Assembly: GCA_945957605.1 (NCBI GenBank)
Contig: CAMFLR010000002.1
Location: 1 to 64,000, forward strand
Length of the DNA stretch: 64,000 bases
Origin: an uncultured Isosphaeraceae bacterium
Lineage (GTDB): Bacteria > Planctomycetota > Planctomycetia > Isosphaerales > Isosphaeraceae
Direction: 5' to 3'
The first letter of the stretch is position 1; each line of letters opens with the position of its first letter. Below, one piece after another: positions 26,382 through 35,185 of this stretch. The notes under the pieces are model-generated. The model made no database searches. It saw only the letters and a program-made list of their open reading frames with translations, and was not told the DNA's origin. Both the position numbers and the translations under genes were made by a program.

Positions 26382-28991
26382 ATGCCTGCACTCGTCTCGC
26401 CGTCGGTCTCGCTGCTTCTGATCCTGTTCGCCACCGCTCCACCGCCGCCTGATGACGATGAGATTGCCCAGCGTCCTGGGCTGCTGGCGACATTCACAGC
26501 GAACACATCGCGCACGGGCCAGCAAATCCCGCCCGTTCGCAAGCTGATGCCGACACCAGTGCTCGACTGGGGAGACGGCTCGCCCGACCCGCGGATTCCA
26601 TCCAACGGCGTCACGTCGCGGCTCGAGGGCTTCATCATCATCCGCAAGCCGGGTGCTTATCGCTTCCTGCTGCGAACGAGTGGAAATGCTCGCGTCGAAG
26701 TGCGTGTCGACGGCAAGCTCACAAATCCCGAGCAAGACGCAATCCTGCCGTTCGGCATGGTGTCGTTTCGCGTCGACGCGTTTCAAACGAAGCCAGCCCA
26801 AACGGTCGCAATCGACTGGTCTGGCCCCGGATTCGCCCGAGAACCACTTCCTGCGAGCGTGCTGTCCCACGATCCCAAGGATGAACAGCCCGACGCGTTC
26901 GAAGATGGACGACGGCTCGCCGATCGCCTCTCCTGCACGAGTTGCCATGCGATTCTCGACATGCCCCGCCACGCCTCGCCTGGCCCGCCACTGCCAGGTC
27001 TGGCGGCCGATCTCGATGACGCCTGGCTCGCGGAATGGCTCGTGTCTCCATCGAGCAAGCGACCCGGTACCCTCATGCCCAGCCTGGGGATTTCGCGCGA
27101 CGACGCCATTGAACTCGTCGCATTCCTCAAAGGACAGCCGCGAACGAAGTTCCCGGCCGAAGATGAGTTGAAGCTCGCCGTGAACGTCGCCGATGCGTCG
27201 CGCGGACAGCTTTTATTTCGCTCGATTGGTTGCCTCGGCTGCCACCCATCGCCGGCCAAAGCGCCGCTCGAAACACCTCCGCCCGCACCTCGGCTCGATC
27301 ATCTCGCAACTGCCGGCGATGTGCTGGCAGTTGCGGGTTATCTCGTCTCGCCGCCACGTACGAAACTGCCGTCGAAGCATCGGCCCAATCTTCAGCTAAC
27401 CAGTGACGAATCGGCGCACCTTGCGCGTTACCTCGTCGGGTCTGATGTGCACGCTGTTAAACGCGAATTCAAGGCGACAGCCCGCGGCCGCGAGTTATTC
27501 GAACGCTATCGCTGCACGAGTTGCCACGACTTCCCTAAGGTTCCGGAACCGGCTGCGACCGTTGCGCTCACGCAGGGATCGAATGCCAGGCAGGGTTGCC
27601 TCGCGGAGAATCCTCATCCGCCGAGCCTGCCCAAATTTGATCTGACCAATGCACAATGGTCCGCGCTTCAGCTTTTTGTTGGATCGTTACCAGCAAGGCC
27701 GGTGCACCTGCCCGCCAGCGTGCTCGCCGATGACACGATTCGCCGCAAAAACTGCCTTGGCTGCCACGCGCGAGAAGGTGAAGGACGCCGATGGCTCGGT
27801 GCTCAGCTTTCTGAACTGCTCAAGGACGACCCTGCACTCGGCTCGCTCAAGGGGATGCTCACCCCGCCCGACCTCACCGCCGTGGGCGACAAGCTGCGTC
27901 CCGAATACTTGCTACAAACGATTCAGGGGGCAGCCGTGCCGGCACGCCCGTGGCTGACCGTCCGCATGCCGGTGTTCACCTTTGACAAGGGCGAAGCCGA
28001 ACGACTGGCACAATCGCTCGTACGTCGCGATTTCATGCCGGCTGGGGAAAATGCGTCTGAATCATCGCTGAAACTCGACACGGCCGGTGAAATCAAGGCA
28101 GGGCAATTGCTCGGCCAGAAGGGTTTTGGCTGTGTGAACTGTCACGTCATCGCTGGCCGGATTCCGCCAGGTGGCGAGGCCGAGACGCTAGGTCCCGACC
28201 TGCGGCTCTCGCACAAACGGATGACCGAACGCTACTTCAAACGCTGGCTCGCCGATCCACAACGCATCATCGAAGGCACGCCGATGCCGCGATTCGTCGA
28301 GCCGATTCGCACGGTATCGAACCAAACCTTCGACGAACAACTCGCGTCGATCTGGGCGTTGCTCGGCACCGATCGCGCCGAACGGCTGGCATCGGAAGGT
28401 TTGAAGGAACGCCTCGTGCGCGACGGCGAGCGGGCGCTGGTCGTTCGCGACATGGTCGTCGACGAACGCTTTCCGGGCTCCCCCTATCGTCCCCGCGCGA
28501 TTGCCATCGGCCTCGCGAACGGCCACTCACTGCTCTTCGATGCCGATCGCCTGAGCTGGACCGCCGGATGGAAGGACGGATTTCTGTTCCGCACCAAGCA
28601 AGGGCGGCTCTGGGAATGGCACGTCGAAGGGAAAATCGGCTGGATCGCGGAGGATCAATTCGCGCCTGTCGCGTTTCGTTCGGCGGACGGAAAAACGAGC
28701 GAGCCGGTACTCATTCGCGAGCGATTCGGTTCATTTCGTGAACTTGATTTCACGAAACGCGGTGTGAAGCTCGTATATACCCTCAGAAGGGCTAACGGTC
28801 AGGATATCGAGGTTGCGGAGACCATTGAGCCGAGGGAATCTGGCTGGTCGCGGCTCGTGGAGATCGATCGCGTACCTGAAGGTCTCACGCCGCTCGTTTA
28901 TTTGCCTTGGGTAAAAGAAGCACCGGTTTCAATGGCGATGGAACCCGTTGCGCCGGGATCGCACAAATACTCAATCAAGCTAGCACAATAG
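26382..28991 (+). CDS. Five-haem secreted cytochrome c with N-terminal PA14-like domain
   Basis: An 869-residue protein with a short N-terminal signal (residues 1-19). Residues 30-165 look like a PA14 carbohydrate-binding fold ('RPGLLATFTANTS', 'GFIIIRKPGAYRFLLRTSG', 'ARVEVRVDG'). Five CxxCH haem c sites follow: CTSCH near 185, CLGCH near 284, CTSCH near 378, CLGCH near 457 and CVNCH near 584. Distal methionine candidates follow several of them, such as 'GTLMPSLG' and 'GTPMPRF'. The C-terminal 200 residues are beta-rich without haems. The combination suggests a periplasmic electron carrier attached to a polysaccharide-degrading or sugar-oxidising system (inference). It is followed 48 bases later by a membrane-anchored protein gene. 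Confidence 0.92.
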   Translation: MPALVSPSVSLLLILFATAPPPPDDDEIAQRPGLLATFTANTSRTGQQIPPVRKLMPTPVLDWGDGSPDPRIPSNGVTSRLEGFIIIRKPGAYRFLLRTSGNARVEVRVDGKLTNPEQDAILPFGMVSFRVDAFQTKPAQTVAIDWSGPGFAREPLPASVLSHDPKDEQPDAFEDGRRLADRLSCTSCHAILDMPRHASPGPPLPGLAADLDDAWLAEWLVSPSSKRPGTLMPSLGISRDDAIELVAFLKGQPRTKFPAEDELKLAVNVADASRGQLLFRSIGCLGCHPSPAKAPLETPPPAPRLDHLATAGDVLAVAGYLVSPPRTKLPSKHRPNLQLTSDESAHLARYLVGSDVHAVKREFKATARGRELFERYRCTSCHDFPKVPEPAATVALTQGSNARQGCLAENPHPPSLPKFDLTNAQWSALQLFVGSLPARPVHLPASVLADDTIRRKNCLGCHAREGEGRRWLGAQLSELLKDDPALGSLKGMLTPPDLTAVGDKLRPEYLLQTIQGAAVPARPWLTVRMPVFTFDKGEAERLAQSLVRRDFMPAGENASESSLKLDTAGEIKAGQLLGQKGFGCVNCHVIAGRIPPGGEAETLGPDLRLSHKRMTERYFKRWLADPQRIIEGTPMPRFVEPIRTVSNQTFDEQLASIWALLGTDRAERLASEGLKERLVRDGERALVVRDMVVDERFPGSPYRPRAIAIGLANGHSLLFDADRLSWTAGWKDGFLFRTKQGRLWEWHVEGKIGWIAEDQFAPVAFRSADGKTSEPVLIRERFGSFRELDFTKRGVKLVYTLRRANGQDIEVAETIEPRESGWSRLVEIDRVPEGLTPLVYLPWVKEAPVSMAMEPVAPGSHKYSIKLAQ

Positions 28992-29039
28992 CAACTGATT
29001 ATTCATGATCACCGTCTGATATCCTGAGAGACAACCACG

Positions 29040-30977
29040 ATGAAGCTCCTGCCGCGCATCCTGCTAATCTCTTTCGGTGTGCTCGTCGTGATGGGCGCGG
29101 GGGTCTATTTCCTCGCGGGAAGCGGCGTACTTCCGCCGGCGATCGATCCCGATCTCTACACCGTCGAAATTCCCGAGTATCACGCCCCTGCTCCGCCACC
29201 AAGCGACCTTCTGGCCGATGATCTAGTCGACGACAAGAAGCCGACGTTCGATCCGGCACGCGTCGATAGCCGTCCACTCGGCGAGTGGCAAGTGAACTCC
29301 AGTGGCTCGGTAGTGAAGCTCGATATCGAGATGCTCAAGCCCGACGCTGATGCCAAGCTGCTCACGCTCTATCCCTCATATCGCGCCGCAGTTGACGCGG
29401 CACGGATTAATGAGAGTAACACCCAAATTCTGCCGTCGATTAACCTCATCGACGGCAAGGCAAAGCAATTCGACGACGGCCTCTACGCGGCGATCGACCT
29501 CGCTTACTACCGTGGCTTGAACAAGGCACTCGCTAGCCATATCGATCTGTTCAAACGACTCGCCGATCGTCTCGGGCCGGAAAATCCCGCGGCGGCGTTC
29601 GTCGCGGCGGGCTTGAGTTTCGCGGGCGTTGACGTCAAGGTGCGTGACGAGGCCTCGAAATCATTTTTGATCAAGCGATTTAAAGACACTCCAACACGTT
29701 CCAAACCCATTGGTTTTTATACGTGGAACGAACCACTCGGCGATTGCTTCCGATTTCTTCGCTACTTCCAGACGCCGATCGCCAAAGATGATGGCGTCTT
29801 CATCATCTCGCTCGTGAATGGCTTCAAGTCTGATCCCGCACTCATGGCCGACTACCGCAAGGTGCTCGCCTTCTACGCCAAGATGACCAATCCCACGCGA
29901 GACGTGTCGATTGCCGACTTCGTCGATGGCAAAACAGAGGTCGGCACAAATCAGGTTCTGGCAATTCTTCCTGAAGCGACGAGCCGCGAGACCGAGTTGT
30001 TTGAAAAGCTCTTTCCGCTCGGTCTCCCGCCAGACTCCGATCTGATGCGCGAGCTGATCACCGCGATCAAGTCGGGAAAAGTTGACCTGAAACCCAAGGC
30101 CGATAGCGGTTGGTACGACTATCAGGTCTATGCCCTCGAATCGTTCCTGCTCCCGCAAAATGGCGAGGGGAACGATCATCTCATGCTCACCAAACGATAC
30201 AAGGAGCGGATGGTCGAGGCATTCAAGGCTCTTCTGACCAAACGCAAGGAAACGCATTCTCGCAACGCCAAAACAGCAATGCCTGCCGCCTCCGCGATGC
30301 CACGCATGCCCGAAAATGTCGAGCCCCGACTTCGCGTCGAACCTTCTCCCGCCTACTACCATCGGACTGCGCGAGCGTATGGATTTCTCGCGAACTTTCT
30401 CGAGTCGTCGATCGGCGCGAACGAGCTCAAGACGCTGCACGGTCTGAAAGAAGGCGGGGCGCGAACCTCTGATCTCATGACCGAACTCACATTCATGCGC
30501 GATCTTTTCTACGGCTTCTATCTCGTCTGCTGCGAGGATATCGGCCACGCGCCCGAGCTTGCGGAAGGCGAGACGGTCGAGAAGGCGAAAGCGCAAAAGC
30601 TCGCAACCGACTGGCTCGCCGATATCACCAAAGACGAAGACCTCGCGACCGACACGCGGGTGGCTGTGCCTGTTTACATCGACCCGATGGCTCGAAAAAC
30701 GCGGCTCTGGGCGACGCTTGGTATTCGGCTTTCACGGCTGGAAGCAACCTACGCACGGCCGCCTCGCCTGCGACCTGTGAAGGATTCGGCGAAACAGGAA
30801 TGGGTCGACGTGGCGCCGGAGAAACTTGGTTCGAAGCGTTATCTCATCGCGGTCGATGAGTTCGCGGAAGTCGAACTGCCGAGGCTCGACGTTCTCAATC
30901 GCGCCGAGTTACGCTCGATCTGCGACGCGAAGAAAACCAAGGAAGCGATCATCGCCGAGCTAACTGGTCAGAAGTAA
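29040..30977 (+). CDS. Membrane-anchored protein, possibly DUF3160-related
   Basis: A 645-residue protein with one N-terminal membrane helix (about residues 7-28) and a large exported, mainly helical domain. Stretches such as 'DYQVYALESFLLPQNGEG', 'FKALLTKRKETHSRNAKTA' and 'RVEPSPAYYHRTARAYGFL' resemble the pattern I recall for DUF3160 proteins. That similarity is tentative. No catalytic motif or haem site is visible. It lies 48 bases after the five-haem cytochrome gene on the same strand, so co-transcription is likely. GAGA precedes the ATG but the SD is weak. The function is unknown. Confidence 0.88.
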   Translation: MKLLPRILLISFGVLVVMGAGVYFLAGSGVLPPAIDPDLYTVEIPEYHAPAPPPSDLLADDLVDDKKPTFDPARVDSRPLGEWQVNSSGSVVKLDIEMLKPDADAKLLTLYPSYRAAVDAARINESNTQILPSINLIDGKAKQFDDGLYAAIDLAYYRGLNKALASHIDLFKRLADRLGPENPAAAFVAAGLSFAGVDVKVRDEASKSFLIKRFKDTPTRSKPIGFYTWNEPLGDCFRFLRYFQTPIAKDDGVFIISLVNGFKSDPALMADYRKVLAFYAKMTNPTRDVSIADFVDGKTEVGTNQVLAILPEATSRETELFEKLFPLGLPPDSDLMRELITAIKSGKVDLKPKADSGWYDYQVYALESFLLPQNGEGNDHLMLTKRYKERMVEAFKALLTKRKETHSRNAKTAMPAASAMPRMPENVEPRLRVEPSPAYYHRTARAYGFLANFLESSIGANELKTLHGLKEGGARTSDLMTELTFMRDLFYGFYLVCCEDIGHAPELAEGETVEKAKAQKLATDWLADITKDEDLATDTRVAVPVYIDPMARKTRLWATLGIRLSRLEATYARPPRLRPVKDSAKQEWVDVAPEKLGSKRYLIAVDEFAEVELPRLDVLNRAELRSICDAKKTKEAIIAELTGQK

Positions 30978-31021
30978 TTCACGCGATCCTGAATGGTCAT
31001 CGCCGACCAAAATGATCTGCC

Positions 31022-31049
31022 TTGACATGCAACCAAACGGTTGCATAAT
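31022..31049 (+). promoter_or_regulatory. ArsR/SRPBCC promoter with operator in the spacer
   Basis: The -35 TTGACA (31022-31027) and -10 CATAAT (31044-31049) are separated by 16 bp. The spacer is filled by a perfect palindrome, ATGCAACC-aaac-GGTTGCAT (31027-31046), that touches both boxes. A bound repressor there would exclude RNA polymerase. The -10 box ends only 9 bases before the ATG at 31059, so the mRNA is predicted to be leaderless or nearly so. Confidence 0.85.
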
Positions 31050-31058
31050 CTTGGTGAC

Positions 31059-31391
31059 ATGAACACCGACATGGACAAGGTTTTCAAGGCGCTTGCCGAC
31101 CCGGGACGGCGGCATTTGCTCGACCGCCTTTTTGTGCGGAACGGGCAAACGCTGGGCGAGCTCTGCGAGAACCTGGATATGTCACGCCAGGCTGTCACCA
31201 AGCATTTGAAGCTGCTCGAAGAGGCGAATCTCGTGGCCACGCTTCGGCGCGGTCGCGAGAAGCTTCACTTCCTGAATCCGGTTCCGATTCTCGAAATCGC
31301 CGATCGCTGGATCGACAAGTACGAGCAAGGACGGCTCCGCGCGCTTTCCGATCTCAAAGACCAACTCGAAAAGGGAGAATCCGATGGCTGA
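31059..31391 (+). CDS. ArsR family transcriptional regulator
   Basis: A 110-residue winged-helix regulator. The N-terminal 'MDKVFKALADPGRRHLLDRL' opening is classical for the ArsR subgroup paired with SRPBCC proteins. The HTH lies at about residues 33-58 ('TLGELCENLDMSRQAVTKHL') and the wing follows ('ANLVATLRRGREKLHFLNP'). No metal-binding cysteine pair is visible, so a metal sensor role is unlikely. It overlaps the next gene by 8 bp, a sign of translational coupling. A perfect operator palindrome inside its promoter points to autorepression. The start could be the ATG at 31059 or the one at 31071; there is no SD, consistent with leaderless translation. Confidence 0.95.
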   Translation: MNTDMDKVFKALADPGRRHLLDRLFVRNGQTLGELCENLDMSRQAVTKHLKLLEEANLVATLRRGREKLHFLNPVPILEIADRWIDKYEQGRLRALSDLKDQLEKGESDG

Positions 31392-31845
31392 GTCACAATT
31401 CGTCTATGTGTCCTACATTCGAACCACGCCTGAAAAGCTCTGGGAAGCGCTGATTGCTCCCGAGTTCACGCGGAAGTACTGGTGCGAAACCTGGCAAGAT
31501 TGCGAGTGGAAGGTCGGTGCTTCGTGGAGCATCATGACTCCCGATGGCCGCGCGGCCGATAGCGGGGAAGTCCTTGAATTCGATCCCCACACGCGGCTTT
31601 CAGTCTCGTGGCAGAATCACCTCTTCGCCGATCTGGAGGCCGAAGGGTTCTCGCGGCTGACCTATGAGCTGGAAGCGGTGGGTGACTCCGTGAAGCTTAC
31701 ACTCACGCACGTGATGGATCGGCCTGAGTCGAAGCTCGTGCGGAACGTGTCGATGGGCTGGCCGGCGATCATCTCGAGCCTCAAGAGCATGATCGAGACT
31801 GGCGAGTCGCTGGAATCGACCAGGCGCTGGCCCGAAGGCGTCTGA
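31384..31845 (+). CDS. SRPBCC (AHSA1-like) ligand-binding protein
   Basis: A 153-residue START/AHSA1-type protein. 'YVSYIRTTPEKLWEALIAPEFTRKYWC' is the standard N-terminal helix-grip signature, followed by 'GEVLEFDPHTRLSVSW' and a C-terminal helix ('SMGWPAIISSLKSMIETGESL'). These proteins form a hydrophobic cavity for a small ligand. They are very often encoded with an ArsR regulator, as here with an 8-bp overlap and GGGAG before the ATG. The ligand and role are unknown. It probably responds to, or removes, the compound that controls the regulator (inference). Confidence 0.94.
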   Translation: MAESQFVYVSYIRTTPEKLWEALIAPEFTRKYWCETWQDCEWKVGASWSIMTPDGRAADSGEVLEFDPHTRLSVSWQNHLFADLEAEGFSRLTYELEAVGDSVKLTLTHVMDRPESKLVRNVSMGWPAIISSLKSMIETGESLESTRRWPEGV

Positions 31846-31874
31846 CCGGTCAGAAACGCCAATCAGCCAAGGTC

Positions 31875-31919
31875 CAAAAACACAGACGCGACGCGAAGGA
31901 TGACCTTGCGTCGCGTCTG
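31875..31919 (-). terminator. Strong terminator of the HU gene
   Basis: A 16-bp stem, CAGACGCGACGC(g)AAGG (31883-31899) with CCTTGCGTCGCGTCTG (31904-31919), has a 4-nt ATGA loop. On the minus strand it is followed by TGTTTTTGG. It lies 43 bases after the HU stop codon and also follows the converging SRPBCC gene. Confidence 0.85.
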
Positions 31920-31962
31920 GATATCGTTGTGGCGCGAGTCGGAAGACTCGATTGATCGTGGC

Positions 31963-32346
31963 TCAGACCTGATCCTTGAGGCCCTTCAGGGCGACGGCCT
32001 TGATGACGTTGCGGGCCGGCTTGGCCTTGATCGTCATCGGCTCTTTGGTGAAGGGGTTGATGCCCTGCTTCGCCTTGGTCGCCGGCTTGCGGACAACCTT
32101 CAGCTTGAGCAGGCCCGGGATCTGGAACACGCCAGGGCCCTTCTTGCCGAGTTCCGCGCTAACCAGAGCACCCAGCGCGTCGAAGACGGCGGCAACATCC
32201 TTCTTGCTCAAAGAGGTCTTCTCTGAGATCGAGGTGTAGATGTCGGCCTTCGTGGCGGCCTTCTGCTTGGCGGCCGACTTTTCGGCCTTCGGGGCGGGAG
32301 CGGCGGCCTTCGTTTCGGCGGCCTTCGGCGCTGCTTTCTTGGCCAT
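31963..32346 (-). CDS. HU family DNA-binding protein with basic N-terminal tail
   Basis: A 127-residue protein. Residues 1-33 are an Ala/Lys/Pro-rich tail (MAKKAAPKAAETKAAAPAP and similar) resembling histone H1-like tails. Residues 34-127 are an HU/IHF fold: 'TKADIYTSISEKTSLSKKDV', then the DNA-binding arm region 'KQGINPFTKEPMTIKAKPAR'. HU proteins bend and compact DNA; the tail should add non-specific DNA affinity. AGGAGG lies 12 bases before the ATG at 32346. The frame stays open upstream to 32619 but looks non-coding. A strong terminator follows, so the gene is probably monocistronic and highly expressed. Confidence 0.93.
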   Translation of the reverse strand: MAKKAAPKAAETKAAAPAPKAEKSAAKQKAATKADIYTSISEKTSLSKKDVAAVFDALGALVSAELGKKGPGVFQIPGLLKLKVVRKPATKAKQGINPFTKEPMTIKAKPARNVIKAVALKGLKDQV

Positions 32347-32992
32347 GGGGACGTTAGCCCTCCTGTGCTGTGCGAGGTCGCTTCCAGCGATTGAGCGGTC
32401 TGGTCTGGAACTCCCCAGTGGAGTTGAGCACCAGTGCTCCTGCCGTTCATTTCGACCCCTGCGACGAAAAGATACAGGAAAAATCGGGGTTTGAATGCAG
32501 TCTACCGCTTTTTTTCCCTTTTTTTTGGCTCTCAACCCGTTTTGGGGCCCCTCAAACTCCACGGAATCCCGAGTTTTCACGCTTCGCGGCCGATGCCTTC
32601 CCCTCGCGCCTCGCCTCAAATCCCATGAGAAACTTGCCCGTCGCCGACATCAGCGACACGGTGAATCCTGCGCCCGCGAATGCCTCCGCACTCTTCACCG
32701 CCTGTCCAAAATCGCAAAATGATCTGTGCATGTGGTATGACCCGTCACTAATCCTGAGCAGCAATGTCGGGCTAACCGACCCCCTTGCCTGAGCCGAACC
32801 CCCGCATTGTCCCATCATGCGCATGGACGATCCTCCCGTCGTCAATCGACACGCCGATCCCGCACGCCAGGTCTCGTTGCCGAGCCGCCGTGTCGAGATC
32901 AGCCTTTCGCACTCATCGAGGCATTGCTCTGCCTCGTGTTGCTTCCCCTGCGAGAAGCCTAGGCCGCAGGTGTGCGCTTGTCAGGGATTCCG
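32347..32992. other. Long intergenic region upstream of the HU gene
   Basis: 646 bases between gamma-glutamyltransferase and HU, both on the minus strand, so it should hold the HU promoter and leader. It contains an unusual pair of T-runs (32507-32528, plus strand) and one doubtful small reading frame (32552-32764, listed separately). I found no tRNA-like or riboswitch-like structure that I can defend. Confidence 0.5.
32552..32764 (-). CDS. Possible small protein (70 aa), uncertain
   Basis: A short frame whose middle looks protein-like: 'YHMHRSFCDFGQAVKSAEAF' then 'AGAGFTVSLMSATGKFLMGF', suggesting a helix followed by a beta hairpin. A TTG start at 32764 has AGGGGG 13 bases upstream, which is long, and an internal ATG leaves 59 residues. 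No homologue comes to mind. It lies about 205 bases upstream of the HU gene on the same strand. It could equally be chance coding in GC-rich leader DNA. Confidence 0.3.
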   Translation of the reverse strand: MLLRISDGSYHMHRSFCDFGQAVKSAEAFAGAGFTVSLMSATGKFLMGFEARREGKASAAKRENSGFRGV

Positions 32993-34744
32993 TCAATCGC
33001 CCGAGGATCGTGATGTTTTTCGTCGAGAATCTGCCTCTGCATGGATTACACCTGAATCCAAATCGACCATGATCGAGTGCGCATCCCCCTGAATTCCCCC
33101 AGTTTTCAAACGATGGCCACGCTCGCGAAGGGCATTGAGCGTCTCTTCAGGCCAGCTTTTCCCTTCAAGCGCGATCACGTCGGGGAACCAGGGATGATGC
33201 GTCCGCGGGGCGTCGACAGCCTCACGCGGCGAGAGTTTGAACTCAAGAGTGTTGAGTACAACCCAGATTGTGGTGTTGGGAATCGTCCGCCCGCCCGGCG
33301 AGCCAGTTACGAGCCTGACTTTCCCGTTCTTGAGCACGATTGTGGGCGTTTGCGAGCTGAGCATCCGCTTTCCAGGCTCGATCAGGTTCGCCTTCGTCCC
33401 AATGCGCCCGAGAGCGTCGGTATAGCCGGGACGCAAGTTGAAGTCGCCCATTTCGTTGTTCAATAAGAACCCTGCGCCCGCCACGACCGACTTGCAGCCA
33501 TACCCCTCTTCGAGCGTGTAAGTGAGCGCAACGGCGTTCCCTTTGCCGTCGATCGTCGACAGATGCGTCGTATCGGTTCCCTCGGGATGCTCGATCCGAA
33601 ACGGTGCCAATTCGGCACTTGGGATCGCTTTTTCACCAATGCTCGCGGCGAGTTTATCGGCGTAGGCCTTTGAAATGAGTTTCTCGATGGGCACTTCGAC
33701 TCGGTCGGGATCTGCAATCTCGGTCGCTCGCGTGAAAAACCCGCGTCGCATTGCTTCGGTGATGCGATGCAACGTCCGCGGATGTTTGGGACCATCGGCG
33801 GCCAGGTCAAACCGTTCGAGGATGTTCAACATTTGCATCATGAGAATCCCGCCCGAGGCCGGCGGTCCCATACCGTAAATGTCGAATCCGCGAAACTGAC
33901 CGTGAATCGGATTACGCTCGACCGCTTGATACGCTGCGAGATCTGCGGCGGTAATCAATCCGCCAAGCTTTTCGTTGTGCGCAACGATCAGCTTCGCCGT
34001 TTCGCCTTGATAGAACTCGTCGGGACCATTTGCGGCAATGCGGTCGAGCGTGTTCGCGAGATCGGTCTGAATCAGGCGGTCGCCTTCGCGCCACGGGCGG
34101 CCCTCGGGATGACGGTACGCCTTCACCGACGCCTCGAAATGCGCGAGGCGATCGGCATTGGCGCCAAGGTCTTCGGGGACGTCGGCACGATCGACCTTCT
34201 GGGGGTCGAAGAGTTGAGCATTCAATCCGCGTGCGAGTGTGCCGGAAATCACGAAGCCATCGCGTGCGAGTTTCGCGGCGGGCCGGACAAGGTCGGCCCA
34301 GGGCCTTGATCCCAATCTTTTATGAGCGAGCGCCAGCCCGCGAACCGTTCCTGGCACACCCGCAGCACGCGGACCCGCACGATGACCGGGCTTCAGCTTG
34401 CCTTCGGGCGTGAGATACATCGTGGGTGTCGATCCGGAGGGAGCCGTCTCGCGGAAGTCGAACGTGAAGACCTTGCCGCTCGAAGCATCGAAGGCCACCA
34501 GGAATCCGCCGCCACCGAGGTTTCCGGCCGCCGGATGGGTGACCGCAAGCGCGAATGCCGTTGCGACCGCCGCGTCAACCGCGTTTCCGCCCGACCGCAT
34601 CGCGTCCCGGCCGATGTCGGACGCGTCCCCCTGCTGCGATACCACCGCATGCTTGCGGTACGCCTCGGCATGGACGCCTGAGAGCGAAAACGATGTCACA
34701 ACCAGCGTTGTGACGGCTATCAACCCACGGTAACTCCACTTCAT
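32993..34744 (-). CDS. ggt: Gamma-glutamyltransferase
   Basis: A 583-residue periplasmic Ntn-hydrolase precursor with a signal peptide (residues 1-26, cut after HAE or VHA). The large-subunit region contains 'GGNAVDAAVATAFALAVTHP' and 'GNLGGGGFLVAF'. The autoprocessing site is Thr392 in 'GTDTTHLSTIDGKGNAVALT', which becomes the N-terminal nucleophile of the small subunit. 'GSPGGRTIPNTTIWVVLN' is the conserved glycine-rich substrate loop. The enzyme cleaves or transfers gamma-glutamyl groups, mainly from glutathione or other gamma-glutamyl peptides. Length and motifs are normal, so it should be active. It is transcribed divergently from the HEAT-repeat gene at 35186. Confidence 0.96.
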   Translation of the reverse strand: MKWSYRGLIAVTTLVVTSFSLSGVHAEAYRKHAVVSQQGDASDIGRDAMRSGGNAVDAAVATAFALAVTHPAAGNLGGGGFLVAFDASSGKVFTFDFRETAPSGSTPTMYLTPEGKLKPGHRAGPRAAGVPGTVRGLALAHKRLGSRPWADLVRPAAKLARDGFVISGTLARGLNAQLFDPQKVDRADVPEDLGANADRLAHFEASVKAYRHPEGRPWREGDRLIQTDLANTLDRIAANGPDEFYQGETAKLIVAHNEKLGGLITAADLAAYQAVERNPIHGQFRGFDIYGMGPPASGGILMMQMLNILERFDLAADGPKHPRTLHRITEAMRRGFFTRATEIADPDRVEVPIEKLISKAYADKLAASIGEKAIPSAELAPFRIEHPEGTDTTHLSTIDGKGNAVALTYTLEEGYGCKSVVAGAGFLLNNEMGDFNLRPGYTDALGRIGTKANLIEPGKRMLSSQTPTIVLKNGKVRLVTGSPGGRTIPNTTIWVVLNTLEFKLSPREAVDAPRTHHPWFPDVIALEGKSWPEETLNALRERGHRLKTGGIQGDAHSIMVDLDSGVIHAEADSRRKTSRSSGD

Positions 34745-35185
34745 GCGCGGCTCGCCTCAAGGGTCGGTCGGTCCCTGGTTCGCCCCATCGTAACATGCCG
34801 TCACTCTTGTGCGATTCGCCGCCGTTACGAAACTTTTTGTCACCTCGAATCGTCCAAATTCGTGGGAAATCTCCCTCTCGCGTCCCCGCTGCGCTTCCCC
34901 TCCATCCACGTTGCTCCACGCGTACATTTACGCAAGATAGCAAACCTGGAGAAGCCGGCCAGTTTCTTGACAGAGGTGCACTTGCGGGTTACTTTCAATA
35001 GGACCTTTCGAGGAACGGCGTGGCCCGATCATGTCACGCCGCAACGGTTTGCCCTCGTAAACCCGCCGATCAGAATGCTTTGCACCGCTGTGCTGCGGAG
35101 CGGAGGTCGGACCGGTGTGGTCGTGATTCCGTTCGAGCCCCCCTACCGCTGGCCTTGGGACATCTTAACGAGAAGGTTGCCGCAC
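34745..35185. other. Divergent intergenic region with a long leader
   Basis: 441 bases between ggt (minus) and the HEAT-repeat gene (plus). A plausible plus-strand promoter lies at 34967-34995, leaving about 180 bases of untranslated leader. I see no known riboswitch consensus in it. The frame stays open through the leader, but the signal peptide begins at 35186, which argues that the leader is non-coding. Confidence 0.5.
34967..34995 (+). promoter_or_regulatory. Candidate promoter of the HEAT-repeat gene
   Basis: A perfect -35 TTGACA (34967-34972) is followed after 17 bp by TACTTT (34990-34995), a weak -10. Transcription would begin near 35002. It is the best promoter match in this divergent region, but the -10 is poor. 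Confidence 0.45.

Noticed and set aside
32420-32445. ACCAGTGCTCC near the HU leader as another repeat copy
   Set aside because: It lacks the second stem arm and the flanking GGTGCC, so the match is chance.
32347-32619. N-terminal extension of the HU protein
   Set aside because: The MAKKA start with an AGGAGG upstream is typical. The extension shows no conserved features.
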